Assembly: GCA_035688305.1 (NCBI GenBank)
Contig: DASSNC010000121.1
Location: 1-64,000, forward strand
DNA from: 66-474 sp035688305
Lineage (GTDB): Bacteria > Pseudomonadota > Gammaproteobacteria > Xanthomonadales > Rhodanobacteraceae
Direction: 5' to 3'
DNA: 64,000 bases
Under the pieces are notes generated by a model that worked only from the letters and a program-made list of their open reading frames with translations, had not been told where the DNA came from and searched no databases. Of the stretch, positions 53,174 to 61,676 are shown piece by piece (position 1 is the first letter of the stretch; every line of letters starts with the position of its first letter). A program made the translations under genes and the position numbers.

Positions 53174-53815
53174 TCACACGATTCCCAGCTCCAGGGCCTT
53201 CAAAACGGCCCGGGTGCGATCGCGCACGCCCAGCTTGGAAAGGATGTTGGAAACGTGGTTCTTGACGGTGCCTTCGGCCACCTTCAGGGAGTTGGCGATT
53301 TCCTTGTTGCTGTAGCCGCCCGCCATCAGGCGCAGGATCTCGGTTTCGCGCTCGGTCAGGGGGTCGGGCTGGCCCAGGCTGGTGAACTGGTTCTGGATGC
53401 GCCCGATGCCCGCCAGCAGGCGTTGCGTCACCACCGGCGCGATCAGCGAGCCCCCGCCGGCGACGACCTTCACCGCGTCCACCAGTTGCTCCAGCGACAC
53501 ATCCTTCAGGAGATACCCGCGCGCCCCCGCCTTCAGGCCCGCCAGCACCAGTTGATCGTCGTCGAACGTGGTCAGGATGATGGTCGGCGGCACCTTGCCT
53601 TGTGCGGCGAACGCATTGAGCACATCCAGCCCGCTCTTGCCGGGCATGCGCATGTCCAGCAGTACCACGTCCGGACGGATTTTCGGAATCGCCTCCAGCG
53701 CCGCCACGCCGTCCACGCATTCGGCGACAACTTCGATATCCGGCGACAGCTCCAGCAGCGAGCGGATGCCCTGCCGGACCAGCGTCTGGTCGTCCACGAG
53801 ACAAACCGAAATCAT
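53174..53815 (-). CDS. NarL/LuxR-family response regulator
   Basis: The 213-residue protein has a receiver domain with the acid pair VDD (residues 7-9) and phosphorylation site Asp54 in VVLLDMRMPGKSG. The C-terminal LuxR HTH is LTERETEILRLMAGGYSNKE and EGTVKNHVSNILSKLGVRDR. The ATG at 53815 has GGGGAG upstream; the longer frame upstream is not receiver-like. It is the partner of the histidine kinase 55 bases upstream. Confidence 0.95.
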   Translation of the reverse strand: MISVCLVDDQTLVRQGIRSLLELSPDIEVVAECVDGVAALEAIPKIRPDVVLLDMRMPGKSGLDVLNAFAAQGKVPPTIILTTFDDDQLVLAGLKAGARGYLLKDVSLEQLVDAVKVVAGGGSLIAPVVTQRLLAGIGRIQNQFTSLGQPDPLTERETEILRLMAGGYSNKEIANSLKVAEGTVKNHVSNILSKLGVRDRTRAVLKALELGIV

Positions 53816-53870
53816 GCGTACTCCCCATCCAGTCGCCAGCGGCGCGTGCTTGCGCGCGCCAGCCCGCCCA

Positions 53871-55079
53871 TCATGCTGGATTTTCCGACGGCAATGAAGC
53901 CTCCAGCGCAAATCCGTGGTCACGCGCGGTCTGCACGTCCAGGCGGCCACCCAGTTCGGCCAACCGTTCGCGCATCCCGTTGAGGCCGTTGCCGGCCTTC
54001 AACTCACTGGTGCCGCGACCGTCATCGCGCGCCTTCAGCAACAGCATGCCACCCGCGCCTTCTTCGAAGCGCAACCACAGGTTGCGCGCGCGTGCATGCC
54101 GCACGGTGTTGGTGATGATTTCCTGGGTACAACGCAAGAGCACCTGTGCGCGTCGCGAGTCGCTGACCGCAAAACACTGCGGCAATTCGAGGTGCACCTT
54201 GAGTCCTGGCACGCCTTCGATGAGATCCCGCAAGGCGGCGGTCAGCTCCAGCCCCTCGTCGTCACGCAGCTCGCTGACCACTTCGCGGACATCCGAGAGC
54301 AACTGCTTGGCCGTGGAACGGGCCCGCGAAACATGTTCCGATGCGGCCTGGTTGACGACCAGATGGCCCGCCACTTCCAGGTTCAGGCTGAGCGCGGTGA
54401 GGTGGTGGCCAACCAGGTCATGCAACTCCCGCGCGATGCGCATGCGTTCGGAAATCCGGCTGGATTCGGCCAGCAAGGCGCGGGTCGCGCGCAACTCGGA
54501 GTTCAGCCGGCGCTGTTCTTCGCGCGCATCGGCCTGTTGGCGCGCGACTTCGGAGGCGATGAACACCACCACGGCGAAGCCAAGGTACAGGCCAGCCTGC
54601 AGCGTCGCGGTACCCACGTTCATGTTGGGATAGGTAATGGCCATCACCGGGATACTGGCCACGTTCTGCAGCACCAGCCAGGTGATCGCAGCCGGCAATG
54701 GCAGCAACCACGGCAACACCATGCCGACCACCATCAGCAACATCGCGCCCAGGCCACTGGCACTGAACCACGAGATGGCAAGCGCAGCGCAGGTGAGCAC
54801 CAGCAGGCCCAGCAGTTTCGCGCCCCAATAGCGGCGCGAACCGAGGTCGCGGGTCAACACCCAGTACACCACGCCGAACACCACGTAACTGAAGGCCCAC
54901 AACAGGATGTCGTTGTGGTTTTGCGCGTGCAGCGCACGCACCAGATGCACGGCGTTGCGTGGCTCGGACAGGTTGCTCAACATCCAGTCGCGCTGCACCA
55001 GCGGCACGCCCACGCAGGCGTACGTGATAAGTCCTGCGTAACGCAGCAGGGAAATCGGGCTTAAGAATGGGCGCCGCAC
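53871..55079 (-). CDS. NarX/DesK-type sensor histidine kinase
   Basis: The protein (about 402 residues with the GTG start at 55079) has several membrane helices in the first 200 residues (ILLWAFSYVVFGVVYWVLT, LLGLLVLTCAALAISWF, GLYLGFAVVVFIASEVA). A coiled coil precedes the HisKA_3 motif ERMRIARELHDLVGHHLTALSLN with the phospho-His in RELHD. The ATPase has EIITNTVRHARA and DDGRG...GNGLNGMRERLAELGG. The exact start is unclear because the frame extends upstream into non-membrane sequence. It acts with the response regulator at 53174. Confidence 0.9.
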   Translation of the reverse strand: MRRPFLSPISLLRYAGLITYACVGVPLVQRDWMLSNLSEPRNAVHLVRALHAQNHNDILLWAFSYVVFGVVYWVLTRDLGSRRYWGAKLLGLLVLTCAALAISWFSASGLGAMLLMVVGMVLPWLLPLPAAITWLVLQNVASIPVMAITYPNMNVGTATLQAGLYLGFAVVVFIASEVARQQADAREEQRRLNSELRATRALLAESSRISERMRIARELHDLVGHHLTALSLNLEVAGHLVVNQAASEHVSRARSTAKQLLSDVREVVSELRDDEGLELTAALRDLIEGVPGLKVHLELPQCFAVSDSRRAQVLLRCTQEIITNTVRHARARNLWLRFEEGAGGMLLLKARDDGRGTSELKAGNGLNGMRERLAELGGRLDVQTARDHGFALEASLPSENPA

Positions 55080-55203
55080 GCGGCGATCATAGCGCAGGCA
55101 CCGTGCGGCGGACCGCCACACTGGAGACCTTGCGCCGGGGTCATGCGATAATTTGGAATTGAGGGTGGCGCGCGCCGCCGATGACACCGGAACGAAGCCA
55201 GCG

Positions 55204-55815
55204 ATGACGCATTCCCCGAACCTGACTTTGCGCGACGTGCACGCCGACGATCTCGCCGCGGTACTCGGGCTCAACAACACCGCCGGCGCTTCCATCCTGC
55301 CGATGGATGCAGGCCAGCTCGACTGGTTCTACCACCACGCCGACTATTTCCGGGTCGCCGAAGTGGGCGGCACTTTGGCCGGATTCCTGATCGCCGTGCG
55401 CAGCGTCACCCCGCACGCCAGCTCCAACTTCCGCTGGTTCCGCGAACATTGCGACGCCTTCGTCTACATCGATCGCGTGGTGGTCGGCAACCTGCACCGC
55501 GGCCACGGCCTCGGCCGGATTTTCTACAGCGACGTGCAAAGTTATGCGGAAGTGCGCTCACCGAACCTCGCCTGCGAAGTGTTCCTGGAACCACGCGACG
55601 GCGTTTCACTGCTGTTCCACGGCACCTTCGGTTTCCACGAAGCCGGGCAACAGGTGATGCCGGAATCCGGCCGCCGCGTAAGCCTGCTGCTGAAGGATCT
55701 GTGCAGCTACCCGTTCGTGCGCGACACCTATGCGGATGGGCTTCCCGCGGTGCCGTGGCTGGCGCCGCGCATGCTGCCCACCGCCCACCCCGTGCGTGCG
55801 GCGGGTCAGGCGTGA
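55204..55815 (+). CDS. GNAT-family N-acetyltransferase upstream of minC
   Basis: The 203-residue protein has the GNAT core: VYIDRVVVGNLHRGHGLGRIFY as the acetyl-CoA loop and FLEPRDGVSLLFHGTFGFHEAGQ at the C-terminal strand. The start MTHSPNLTLRDVHADDL is typical. Its stop overlaps the minC GTG (GTGA), so it is translated in the min operon. A GATAAT at 55147 may be the -10 box. The substrate is unknown. Confidence 0.88.
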   Translation: MTHSPNLTLRDVHADDLAAVLGLNNTAGASILPMDAGQLDWFYHHADYFRVAEVGGTLAGFLIAVRSVTPHASSNFRWFREHCDAFVYIDRVVVGNLHRGHGLGRIFYSDVQSYAEVRSPNLACEVFLEPRDGVSLLFHGTFGFHEAGQQVMPESGRRVSLLLKDLCSYPFVRDTYADGLPAVPWLAPRMLPTAHPVRAAGQA

Positions 55816-56576
55816 ACGCGCGCACCGGGGATCCCCAAATCGAAATCCTGGAAGCCGTCGAGCTGCGCTTCGGTCAGGTCGGCATCGCCAACGTGCGGGT
55901 ACGCAACGCCGATCCCGGCGCCCTGCAGCAATCATTGCAACTGCGGGTCCGGGAAGCGCCCGCGCTGTTCGCGCGCGCGCCCGTGGTCATCGACCTGTCG
56001 TTCCTGTCTCCGCAGCCCACCGATGAAGTGGTGCAAGCCTTGCTCGACGCCGTGCGCGCGGCCGGGATGTTGCCGGTCGGCCTCGCCTACGGCGACACCG
56101 CTACCGATGAGCTCTCGCGCCGGCTGGGCTTGCCGGTGATCGCCCGCTTCCGTGCCGCCTTTGAGCGCGCTGAGACGGCCAAGGCGGCTTCCGAACCAGC
56201 ACCAACCCCACCGGCATCCAGCGCGTCCCCGGCCGCCACGCAACCCGCCGCAACGACGCTGCAACACCTGCAGCCCGTGCGAACGGGCCAGCAGGTGTAC
56301 GCGCAAGCTTCGGACCTGGTGGTGGTGGGCGCGGTCGCCAACGGTGCGGAAGTGCTGGCCGACGGCAACATCCACATCTACGGCGCGCTGCGCGGGCGTG
56401 CCTTCGCCGGCGCCCTGGGCGATACCGGCACACGCATTTTCTGCAGCGAATTTCGCGCCGAGATCGTTTCCATCGCCGGCCATTACCGCGTGTTCGAAGA
56501 CCTTCCACCGGAATTTGCCGGCCGCGCGGTGCAGATTCGCCTTGATCAAGGCACGCTGCAGATCCTGCCGCTGTGA
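55812..56576 (+). CDS. minC: Septum site-determining protein MinC
   Basis: MinC inhibits FtsZ polymerisation away from midcell. The 254-residue protein has an N-terminal FtsZ-binding domain (ELRFGQVGIANVRVRNAD, PVVIDLSFL), an Ala/Pro-rich linker and the C-terminal beta-helix domain (VVVGAVANGAEVLADGNIHIYGALRGRAFAG) that binds MinD. The start is GTG at 55812, overlapping the GNAT stop. Confidence 0.95.
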   Translation: MNARTGDPQIEILEAVELRFGQVGIANVRVRNADPGALQQSLQLRVREAPALFARAPVVIDLSFLSPQPTDEVVQALLDAVRAAGMLPVGLAYGDTATDELSRRLGLPVIARFRAAFERAETAKAASEPAPTPPASSASPAATQPAATTLQHLQPVRTGQQVYAQASDLVVVGAVANGAEVLADGNIHIYGALRGRAFAGALGDTGTRIFCSEFRAEIVSIAGHYRVFEDLPPEFAGRAVQIRLDQGTLQILPL

Positions 56577-56657
56577 CACGTCCTGTTCAGCGCGCGCCGG
56601 AATAATCGACGCGCCCCACCCCACCATTTCTGACCCAAGACGTTCGGAGTATTTCCA

Positions 56658-57470
56658 TTGACTGAAACCATCGTCATCACCTCCGGCAAGGGCGGCGTCG
56701 GCAAGACCACGACGTCCGCCTCGCTTGCCAGCGGACTCGCCCAACGCGGCCACAAGACCGCGGTCATCGACTTCGACGTCGGCCTGCGCAACCTCGATCT
56801 CATCATGGGCTGCGAACGCCGCGTGGTGTACGACTTCATCAACGTGATCCAGAAAGAGGCCTCATTGAAGCAGGCGCTGATTCGCGACAAGCGCCACGAC
56901 AACCTGTTCGTGCTGGCCGCCTCGCAGACCCGCGACAAGGATGCCCTTACGCAGGATGGCGTCGGCCGCGTGCTGGAAGAACTCGCGGCGGACGGTTTCC
57001 AATACGTGATCTGCGACTCGCCCGCCGGCATCGAGAAAGGCGCGCACCTGGCGATGTACTACGCCGACCGCGCGGTGGTGGTGGTGAATCCGGAAGTTTC
57101 CAGCGTGCGCGATTCCGACCGCATCCTCGGATTGCTGTCATCGAAAACGCGGCGCGCCGAAAAAGGCGAAGAACCTGGCCCGCAACACCTGTTGCTGACG
57201 CGCTACAACCCGGTGCGCGTGGAAGCTGGCGAGATGATGAGCGTTGGCGACGTCGAGGAAATCCTCGGCATCCCGGTGCTGGGCGTGATTCCGGAATCGG
57301 AGAACGTGCTGGCGGCGTCCAACTCTGGCGTGCCGGTCATCCACGACGCCGGCTCCATCGCCGGGCAAGCCTACGCTGACGCGGTCGCCCGCCTCACCGG
57401 CGAGGACGTGCCGATGCGATTCCTGGAAGCGGCGAAGAAAGGCTTCTTCAAGCGCATGTTCGGAACCTGA
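56658..57470 (+). CDS. minD: Septum site-determining ATPase MinD
   Basis: MinD is the membrane-cycling ATPase that recruits MinC. The 270-residue protein has the deviant Walker A TSGKGGVGKTTTSASLA, switch I DFDVGLRNLDLIMG, switch II ICDSPAGIEKGAHLA, and the C-terminal amphipathic helix FLEAAKKGFFKRMFG. The start codon is TTG at 56658 with GGAG nine bases upstream. minE follows ten bases after its stop. Confidence 0.97.
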   Translation: MTETIVITSGKGGVGKTTTSASLASGLAQRGHKTAVIDFDVGLRNLDLIMGCERRVVYDFINVIQKEASLKQALIRDKRHDNLFVLAASQTRDKDALTQDGVGRVLEELAADGFQYVICDSPAGIEKGAHLAMYYADRAVVVVNPEVSSVRDSDRILGLLSSKTRRAEKGEEPGPQHLLLTRYNPVRVEAGEMMSVGDVEEILGIPVLGVIPESENVLAASNSGVPVIHDAGSIAGQAYADAVARLTGEDVPMRFLEAAKKGFFKRMFGT

Positions 57471-57480
57471 GGAGGAAGCG

Positions 57481-57756
57481 ATGAGTCTGCTCGATTTCCT
57501 GCGGCCGCGGCCAAAGCACACCGCCAACATCGCGCGCGAACGCCTGCGCATCATCGTCGCGCAGGAACGCGCGACGCGTGGCGGACCGGACTACCTGCCG
57601 CTGTTGCGCAATGAATTGCTGGAAGTGATCCGCAAGTACGTGCATGTCGATCCGGACGCGGTCCAGGTGAACCTCGAACGCAGCGACGATGGCGAAGTGC
57701 TGGAGCTGTCGGTGGTCCTTCCGGAAGCCGGCAAGGCAACCGGCACCGAAGGCTGA
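57481..57756 (+). CDS. minE: Cell division topological specificity factor MinE
   Basis: MinE stimulates MinD ATPase and drives pole-to-pole oscillation. The 91-residue protein begins MSLLDFLRPRPKHTANIARE and contains the MinD-binding segment ARERLRIIVAQERATRGGPDY and the dimerisation strand DDGEVLELSVVLPE. It completes the minCDE operon; an intergenic repeat follows. Confidence 0.95.
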   Translation: MSLLDFLRPRPKHTANIARERLRIIVAQERATRGGPDYLPLLRNELLEVIRKYVHVDPDAVQVNLERSDDGEVLELSVVLPEAGKATGTEG

Positions 57757-57775
57757 CGGCAAAGGCAACGGCATT

Positions 57776-57846
57776 CACCACGGATCAACACGGGTAACCA
57801 TGGATACAACTTGTTCCGTGTGTATCCGTGAAAATCCGTGGCAGCA
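57776..57846. repeat. 71-bp CACCACGGAT intergenic repeat, copy 1
   Basis: The copy opens with CACCACGGAT and ends with ATCCGTGGCAGCA, with internal CACGG and CCGTG motifs that can pair. It is nearly identical to copy 2 at 57914, 67 bases further on. Short repeats of this kind occur in many proteobacterial intergenic regions. Confidence 0.8.
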
Positions 57847-57913
57847 CGTTTACCGTTACCGATCACGGTGAGCGGTCCTCGACCTCGACAAAGCACTCGA
57901 AAGCAACAACATC

Positions 57914-57984
57914 CACCACGGATCTACACGGATAACCACGGATACAGCTTGATCCGCGTGCATCCGTGAAAATCCGTGGCAGCA
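57914..57984. repeat. 71-bp CACCACGGAT intergenic repeat, copy 2
   Basis: Direct copy of the element at 57776 with about eight differences. It ends 29 bases before the start codon at 58014. Confidence 0.8.
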
Positions 57985-58013
57985 TTTCTAATGGTACTGA
58001 ACACGATCACCCG

Positions 58014-58502
58014 ATGGACACGCACGCACCTGCTCCCGACGTCCTGCGTCTCGCCGACATCGGCTTCGAGGCGCCCGCCGCCCTGCTCGCCAAGCACGGG
58101 CTTGAACTCGTGCGCATCGACGATGGCGCGCCGATTCCCGGCAGCTTCTGGGGCGAGCCGGAAGCCGGCGTGATCGCATCAAACGTGTATGCACGCGCCG
58201 ACACACCGCTGCACTCGCTGCTGCACGAGGCGTGTCACTTGCTGGTCGTCGTCGATCCCGCGCGGCGGGCGGCCATCCACACCGACGCCAGCGACTCGAA
58301 CGAAGAAGAAGACGCAACCTGCTACCTGCAGATCGTGCTGGCTGACGACATCCCCGGCTTCGGCCGCGAGCGCGCCCTGGCCGACATGGACGCCTGGGGC
58401 TACTCGTTCCGGCTTGGCTCGGCGCGCGCATGGTTCGAACGGGACGCCGATGACGCGCGGGCGTTCCTGCAGGCGCGTGGACTCCTGCCCACGGGCGGGT
58501 GA
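58014..58502 (+). CDS. Hypothetical protein with HExxH motif
   Basis: The 162-residue soluble protein contains LHSLLHEACHLLVVVDPARR, which fits a HExxH zinc site (HEACH) near residue 76, followed by a Glu/Asp-rich stretch (DSNEEEDATCYLQIVLAD) that could supply a third ligand. The rest is mixed alpha/beta. No family was recognised and no signal peptide is present. The start at 58014 follows a conserved-looking boundary; the frame is open further upstream through the repeat. Confidence 0.65.
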   Translation: MDTHAPAPDVLRLADIGFEAPAALLAKHGLELVRIDDGAPIPGSFWGEPEAGVIASNVYARADTPLHSLLHEACHLLVVVDPARRAAIHTDASDSNEEEDATCYLQIVLADDIPGFGRERALADMDAWGYSFRLGSARAWFERDADDARAFLQARGLLPTGG

Positions 58503-58540
58503 CGATCCAGCGTCGTTTTCGGGTACGATTCGACAACGCA

Positions 58541-58594
58541 AGGGAGATGGCATGCCTCCCCGAACCGCCGGGACATCGGCTGATGATGCCTACC
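58541..58594 (+). promoter_or_regulatory. Fluoride riboswitch (crcB motif)
   Basis: The sequence shows all three helices of the fluoride aptamer. P1 is GGGAG (58543-58547) with CTCCC (58557-58561). The loop GGCAT (58550-58554) forms the pseudoknot with ATGCC (58587-58591). P2 is GCCG (58568-58571) with CGGC (58578-58581). The conserved GAACCGCC and GGCTGATGATGCCTAC words are present. It lies 89 bases before the crcB start. The end of the aptamer (GCCTAC) can alternatively pair with GTAGGC at 58614, which may be the expression switch. Confidence 0.92.
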
Positions 58595-58682
58595 TGACCG
58601 GGAAACCGGCGCGTAGGCGTTGCCGTTCGGCAAGCCCCTGACGCGCACGATTCCCGACCACCGACGAGGAATCGAACACACC

Positions 58683-59075
58683 ATGCTCATCTATGCCCTG
58701 CTCGCCACCGGATGCGGCGCCTTCCTCGGCGCCTGCCTGCGGTATCTCTTTGGCGTCTGGTTCAACCCGATCTTCCCGACCATACCGTTCGGCACCGTCG
58801 CTGCCAACCTGCTCGGCGGCCTGTTGATGGGCTTGATCCTGGGCGCCTTCGCACAGTTCCAGTCGCTGGCACCGGAAACACGCGTGTTCGTCACCACCGG
58901 CTTTCTCGGCGGGCTCACCACCTTCTCGACCTTCTCGGGTGAAACCGTCACCTTGCTGTTGCGCGGGCAGTACGGCTGGACCGCCGCCATCATCGGGATC
59001 CACGTGGTCGGCACCCTCGCCATGACGCTCGTGGGATTCGCCTTGATGCAAACCTTGCTCAGGAGTCTCGCATGA
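58683..59075 (+). CDS. crcB: Fluoride ion channel CrcB/Fluc
   Basis: CrcB (Fluc) is a dimeric fluoride channel that lowers toxic cytosolic fluoride. The 130-residue protein has four membrane helices with the family blocks GCGAFLGACLRYLFGVW, PFGTVAANLLGGLLMGLILG, and RVFVTTGFLGGLTTFSTFSGET with the conserved Phe pair and Thr/Ser track. The ATG at 58683 has AGGA upstream; a riboswitch precedes it. The DUF190 gene overlaps its stop by four bases. Confidence 0.95.
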   Translation: MLIYALLATGCGAFLGACLRYLFGVWFNPIFPTIPFGTVAANLLGGLLMGLILGAFAQFQSLAPETRVFVTTGFLGGLTTFSTFSGETVTLLLRGQYGWTAAIIGIHVVGTLAMTLVGFALMQTLLRSLA

Positions 59076-59416
59076 ACGACATCGCCCCAACCGAAGGCGT
59101 TTACCTGCGTTTCTTCGTGCACGAAAATCGCCGCCACGGTGGCGTGCTGATGTACGAGTGGTTGCTCGCGGAAGCCAAGAAACTGGGCCTGCCCGGCGGC
59201 ACCGCGTTCCGCTCCATCGCGGGTTACGGCCAGCACGGCGTCACCCACGAGGCACATTTTCTTGAACTTGCCGGGCAGGAAACCGTGCGCGTGGATTTCG
59301 TGGTCACGCGCGAACTGGCGAACACGATGCTCGAACGCGTGCGCTCGGAAAACCTGCAACTGTTCTACGCGACGCTGCCCACCGAATTCGGAACACTCGG
59401 CGCCGGCCAGCCCTGA
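59072..59416 (+). CDS. DUF190 (PII-like) protein
   Basis: The 114-residue soluble protein has the DUF190 pattern: GVYLRFFVHENRRHGGVLMYEWLLAEAKKLGLPGGTAF, GYGQHGVTHEAHFLELAGQE and VDFVVTRELANTMLERVRSENLQ. The fold is PII-like. Family members are commonly coupled to crcB, which suggests they sense or assist fluoride export, but the mechanism is unknown. Its ATG overlaps the crcB stop (ATGA). Confidence 0.9.
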   Translation: MNDIAPTEGVYLRFFVHENRRHGGVLMYEWLLAEAKKLGLPGGTAFRSIAGYGQHGVTHEAHFLELAGQETVRVDFVVTRELANTMLERVRSENLQLFYATLPTEFGTLGAGQP

Positions 59417-59537
59417 CGAACCCTTCACGGCCATCCTGTAGGATGGAACGAGCGCCGTGCGCCGATGGTGGGCTTGGCTTTGCCGCGCAAGGCACTTCCC
59501 TTCCAGTGGAGCCCGCACGGGCCCGAAGGACCATCCG

Positions 59538-60707
59538 ATGAACGACCTTGCTACCCCCACGGAGCCTGTCCGCCTGTCGCGCCATGACCAGGCCCTGCGC
59601 GAAAAGGCACGGCAGCTGCTCGAGCTTGCGGATGTCGAGATAGACGGCGAACGGCCGTGGGATCTTCGGGTCAACGACGAACGCGTGTTCGCACGCACCT
59701 TCGCGCACGGGTCGCTCGGGCTGGGTGAGGCGTACATGGATGGCTGGTGGGACACCCCATCACTCGACCAGTTCTTCTTTCACGTGCTTGGCGCCCGCAT
59801 CGACGAACAGCTGCACGATTTCGACACCTTGCGCGCCCACCTGCGCGCGCGCTTCATCAACATGCAGCGCGGCCGCAAGGCCTTCAAGATCGGCAAGGCC
59901 CATTACGACATCGGCAACGACCTGTTCGCGAAAATGCTGGGCAGGCGGCTGGTGTATTCCTGCGGCTACTGGAAGGATGCGGACAACCTCGATGACGCCG
60001 AAGCCGCCAAGCTTGATCTCGTATGCCGCAAGTTGCAGTTGCGGCCCGGCATGAAGGTGCTCGACATCGGCTGCGGTTGGGGTGAGGCACTCAAATTCGC
60101 CGCGGAAAATTACGGTGTATCGGGGGTCGGCGTCACCGTGTCGGAACAACAGGCGCAATTTGCACGCGAACTGTGCAAGGGGCTGCCCATCGAAATCCGC
60201 CTGCAGGATTACCGCGCCGTCGAGGAAAAATACGATGCGGTGTATTCGATCGGCATGTTCGAGCACGTCGGCTGGAAAAACTACCGCACCTATTTCGAAG
60301 TGTGCCGGCGCACGCTCAAGGACGACGGGCTCTCCGTGCTGCATTGCATCGGCACCAACGGCGCCCCGAGCCGGCCCGACGCATGGATCGAAAAGTACAT
60401 CTTCCCCAATTCGATGATTCCGGCTGCATCGCAGGTGGCGCCTGCGCTGGAGGATCTGTTCGTAGTCGAGGACTGGCACAACTTCGGTACCGACTACGAC
60501 AAGACCCTGATGGCGTGGCTGGCGAATTTCGACGCCGCATGGCCCGAATTGTCGGCGAACAATCCGCGCTACGACGAACGTTTCCGCCGCATGTGGCGTT
60601 ATTACATCTCGAGTTCTGCCGCCACCTTCCGCACCCGCCGCGACCAGTTGTGGCAACTCACGCTGTCACCGCACGGCGTGCCGGGCGGTTACCGCGTGCC
60701 GCGTTGA
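59538..60707 (+). CDS. cfa: Cyclopropane-fatty-acyl-phospholipid synthase
   Basis: Cfa adds a methylene from SAM to double bonds of membrane phospholipids. The 389-residue protein has the N-terminal lipid-binding domain (ERVFARTFAHGSLGLGEAYMDGWW) and a SAM domain with VLDIGCGWGEALKFAAEN. The core motif AHYDIGNDLFAKMLGRRLVYSCGYW carries bicarbonate-binding and catalytic residues. FEHVGWKNYRTYFEVCRR completes it. Length matches E. coli (382). The start at 59538 was chosen over a longer frame. Confidence 0.95.
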   Translation: MNDLATPTEPVRLSRHDQALREKARQLLELADVEIDGERPWDLRVNDERVFARTFAHGSLGLGEAYMDGWWDTPSLDQFFFHVLGARIDEQLHDFDTLRAHLRARFINMQRGRKAFKIGKAHYDIGNDLFAKMLGRRLVYSCGYWKDADNLDDAEAAKLDLVCRKLQLRPGMKVLDIGCGWGEALKFAAENYGVSGVGVTVSEQQAQFARELCKGLPIEIRLQDYRAVEEKYDAVYSIGMFEHVGWKNYRTYFEVCRRTLKDDGLSVLHCIGTNGAPSRPDAWIEKYIFPNSMIPAASQVAPALEDLFVVEDWHNFGTDYDKTLMAWLANFDAAWPELSANNPRYDERFRRMWRYYISSSAATFRTRRDQLWQLTLSPHGVPGGYRVPR

Positions 60708-60733
60708 ACGACAGAGCGCGCAATGGAACACGG

Positions 60734-61606
60734 ATGAAAGCCCTGCGTCGCTTCTGTTTTGCGCTCACGCTCACACTGCTCGTCGCCGCGCCGGCACTGG
60801 CCGATCCGGCGCTGTGGGTGGTCAAAAGCCCGACCGCGACCGTCTACCTGTTCGGCACCGTGCACGTGCTGCCGAAGGATGCGAAGTGGCATTACCCTGC
60901 GCTGGACCAGGCGCTGGAATCCAGCGACAAGCTGTACGTCGAAGAGAACGACGATTCGCCGTTGGCGATGCAGATGCTGGTGCTGAAATACGGACTGGAT
61001 CTCAAGCACCCATTGTCCGGAAAACTCGATGCCGCCGACCGGGCCCGGCTGGACGCGGCGGCCAAGGCCGCCGGGGTTCCCGGTGGCACCGACACGCTCG
61101 ACAAGATGCAGCCATGGCTGGCGGCGCTGACCATCTCGGTCGCACCGCTGCTGAAGGCCGGCTACGACCCGAAGTCCGGCGCCGACAAGCAACTGGAACT
61201 GGAATTCAAGGCGGCCGGCAAGCCTGTCGGCGCCTTCGAATCCGCCGAGCAACAAATCAGGTTCTTCGCCGACCTGTCGCCGAAACTGCAACTTGACCTG
61301 CTGCACAATGCCCTCGACGACTTCGCCAAGGGGCCGGACGAAATCGAGAAGATCATCAAGGCGTGGCAAGCTGGTGACGTCAAGGCCATCGCCGAGAATG
61401 TCACGGGCGGCATGCGCAAGCATTACCATCAGCTGTACACCGTGCTGCTGGTCGATCGCAACCGCAACTGGGCCCAGCAGATCGATGGCCTGCTGAAGCA
61501 GCACGGCACGTTCTTTATCGCCGTGGGCACTGGCCACCTTGCGGGTCCGGATCGCGTGCAGGTGCAATTGGACCAACTCGGAATCCACACCGAACGCGTG
61601 CATTGA
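60734..61606 (+). CDS. TraB/GumN family exported protein
   Basis: The 290-residue protein has a signal peptide (FALTLTLLVAAPALADP) and the GumN/TraB fold marks: WVVKSPTATVYLFGTVHVLP with the first GxxH, and TFFIAVGTGHLAGPDRV with the second. It resembles Tiki-like metalloproteases, which share these motifs, and Xanthomonas GumN. Peptidase or erythromycin-esterase-like activity is inferred. It lies between cfa and parC on the same strand. Confidence 0.85.
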   Translation: MKALRRFCFALTLTLLVAAPALADPALWVVKSPTATVYLFGTVHVLPKDAKWHYPALDQALESSDKLYVEENDDSPLAMQMLVLKYGLDLKHPLSGKLDAADRARLDAAAKAAGVPGGTDTLDKMQPWLAALTISVAPLLKAGYDPKSGADKQLELEFKAAGKPVGAFESAEQQIRFFADLSPKLQLDLLHNALDDFAKGPDEIEKIIKAWQAGDVKAIAENVTGGMRKHYHQLYTVLLVDRNRNWAQQIDGLLKQHGTFFIAVGTGHLAGPDRVQVQLDQLGIHTERVH

Positions 61607-61676
61607 GTCGCGCACCCCGCGACAATTCCACTGATCAATATCAAGGTTCCGGGTCAAACCGGGATGCCGGACGCCC

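Noticed and set aside
59418..59537. N-terminal extension of cfa by 27 codons
   Set aside because: The extension is Trp/Arg-rich and unlike any Cfa N-terminus; the start at 59538 gives the usual length.
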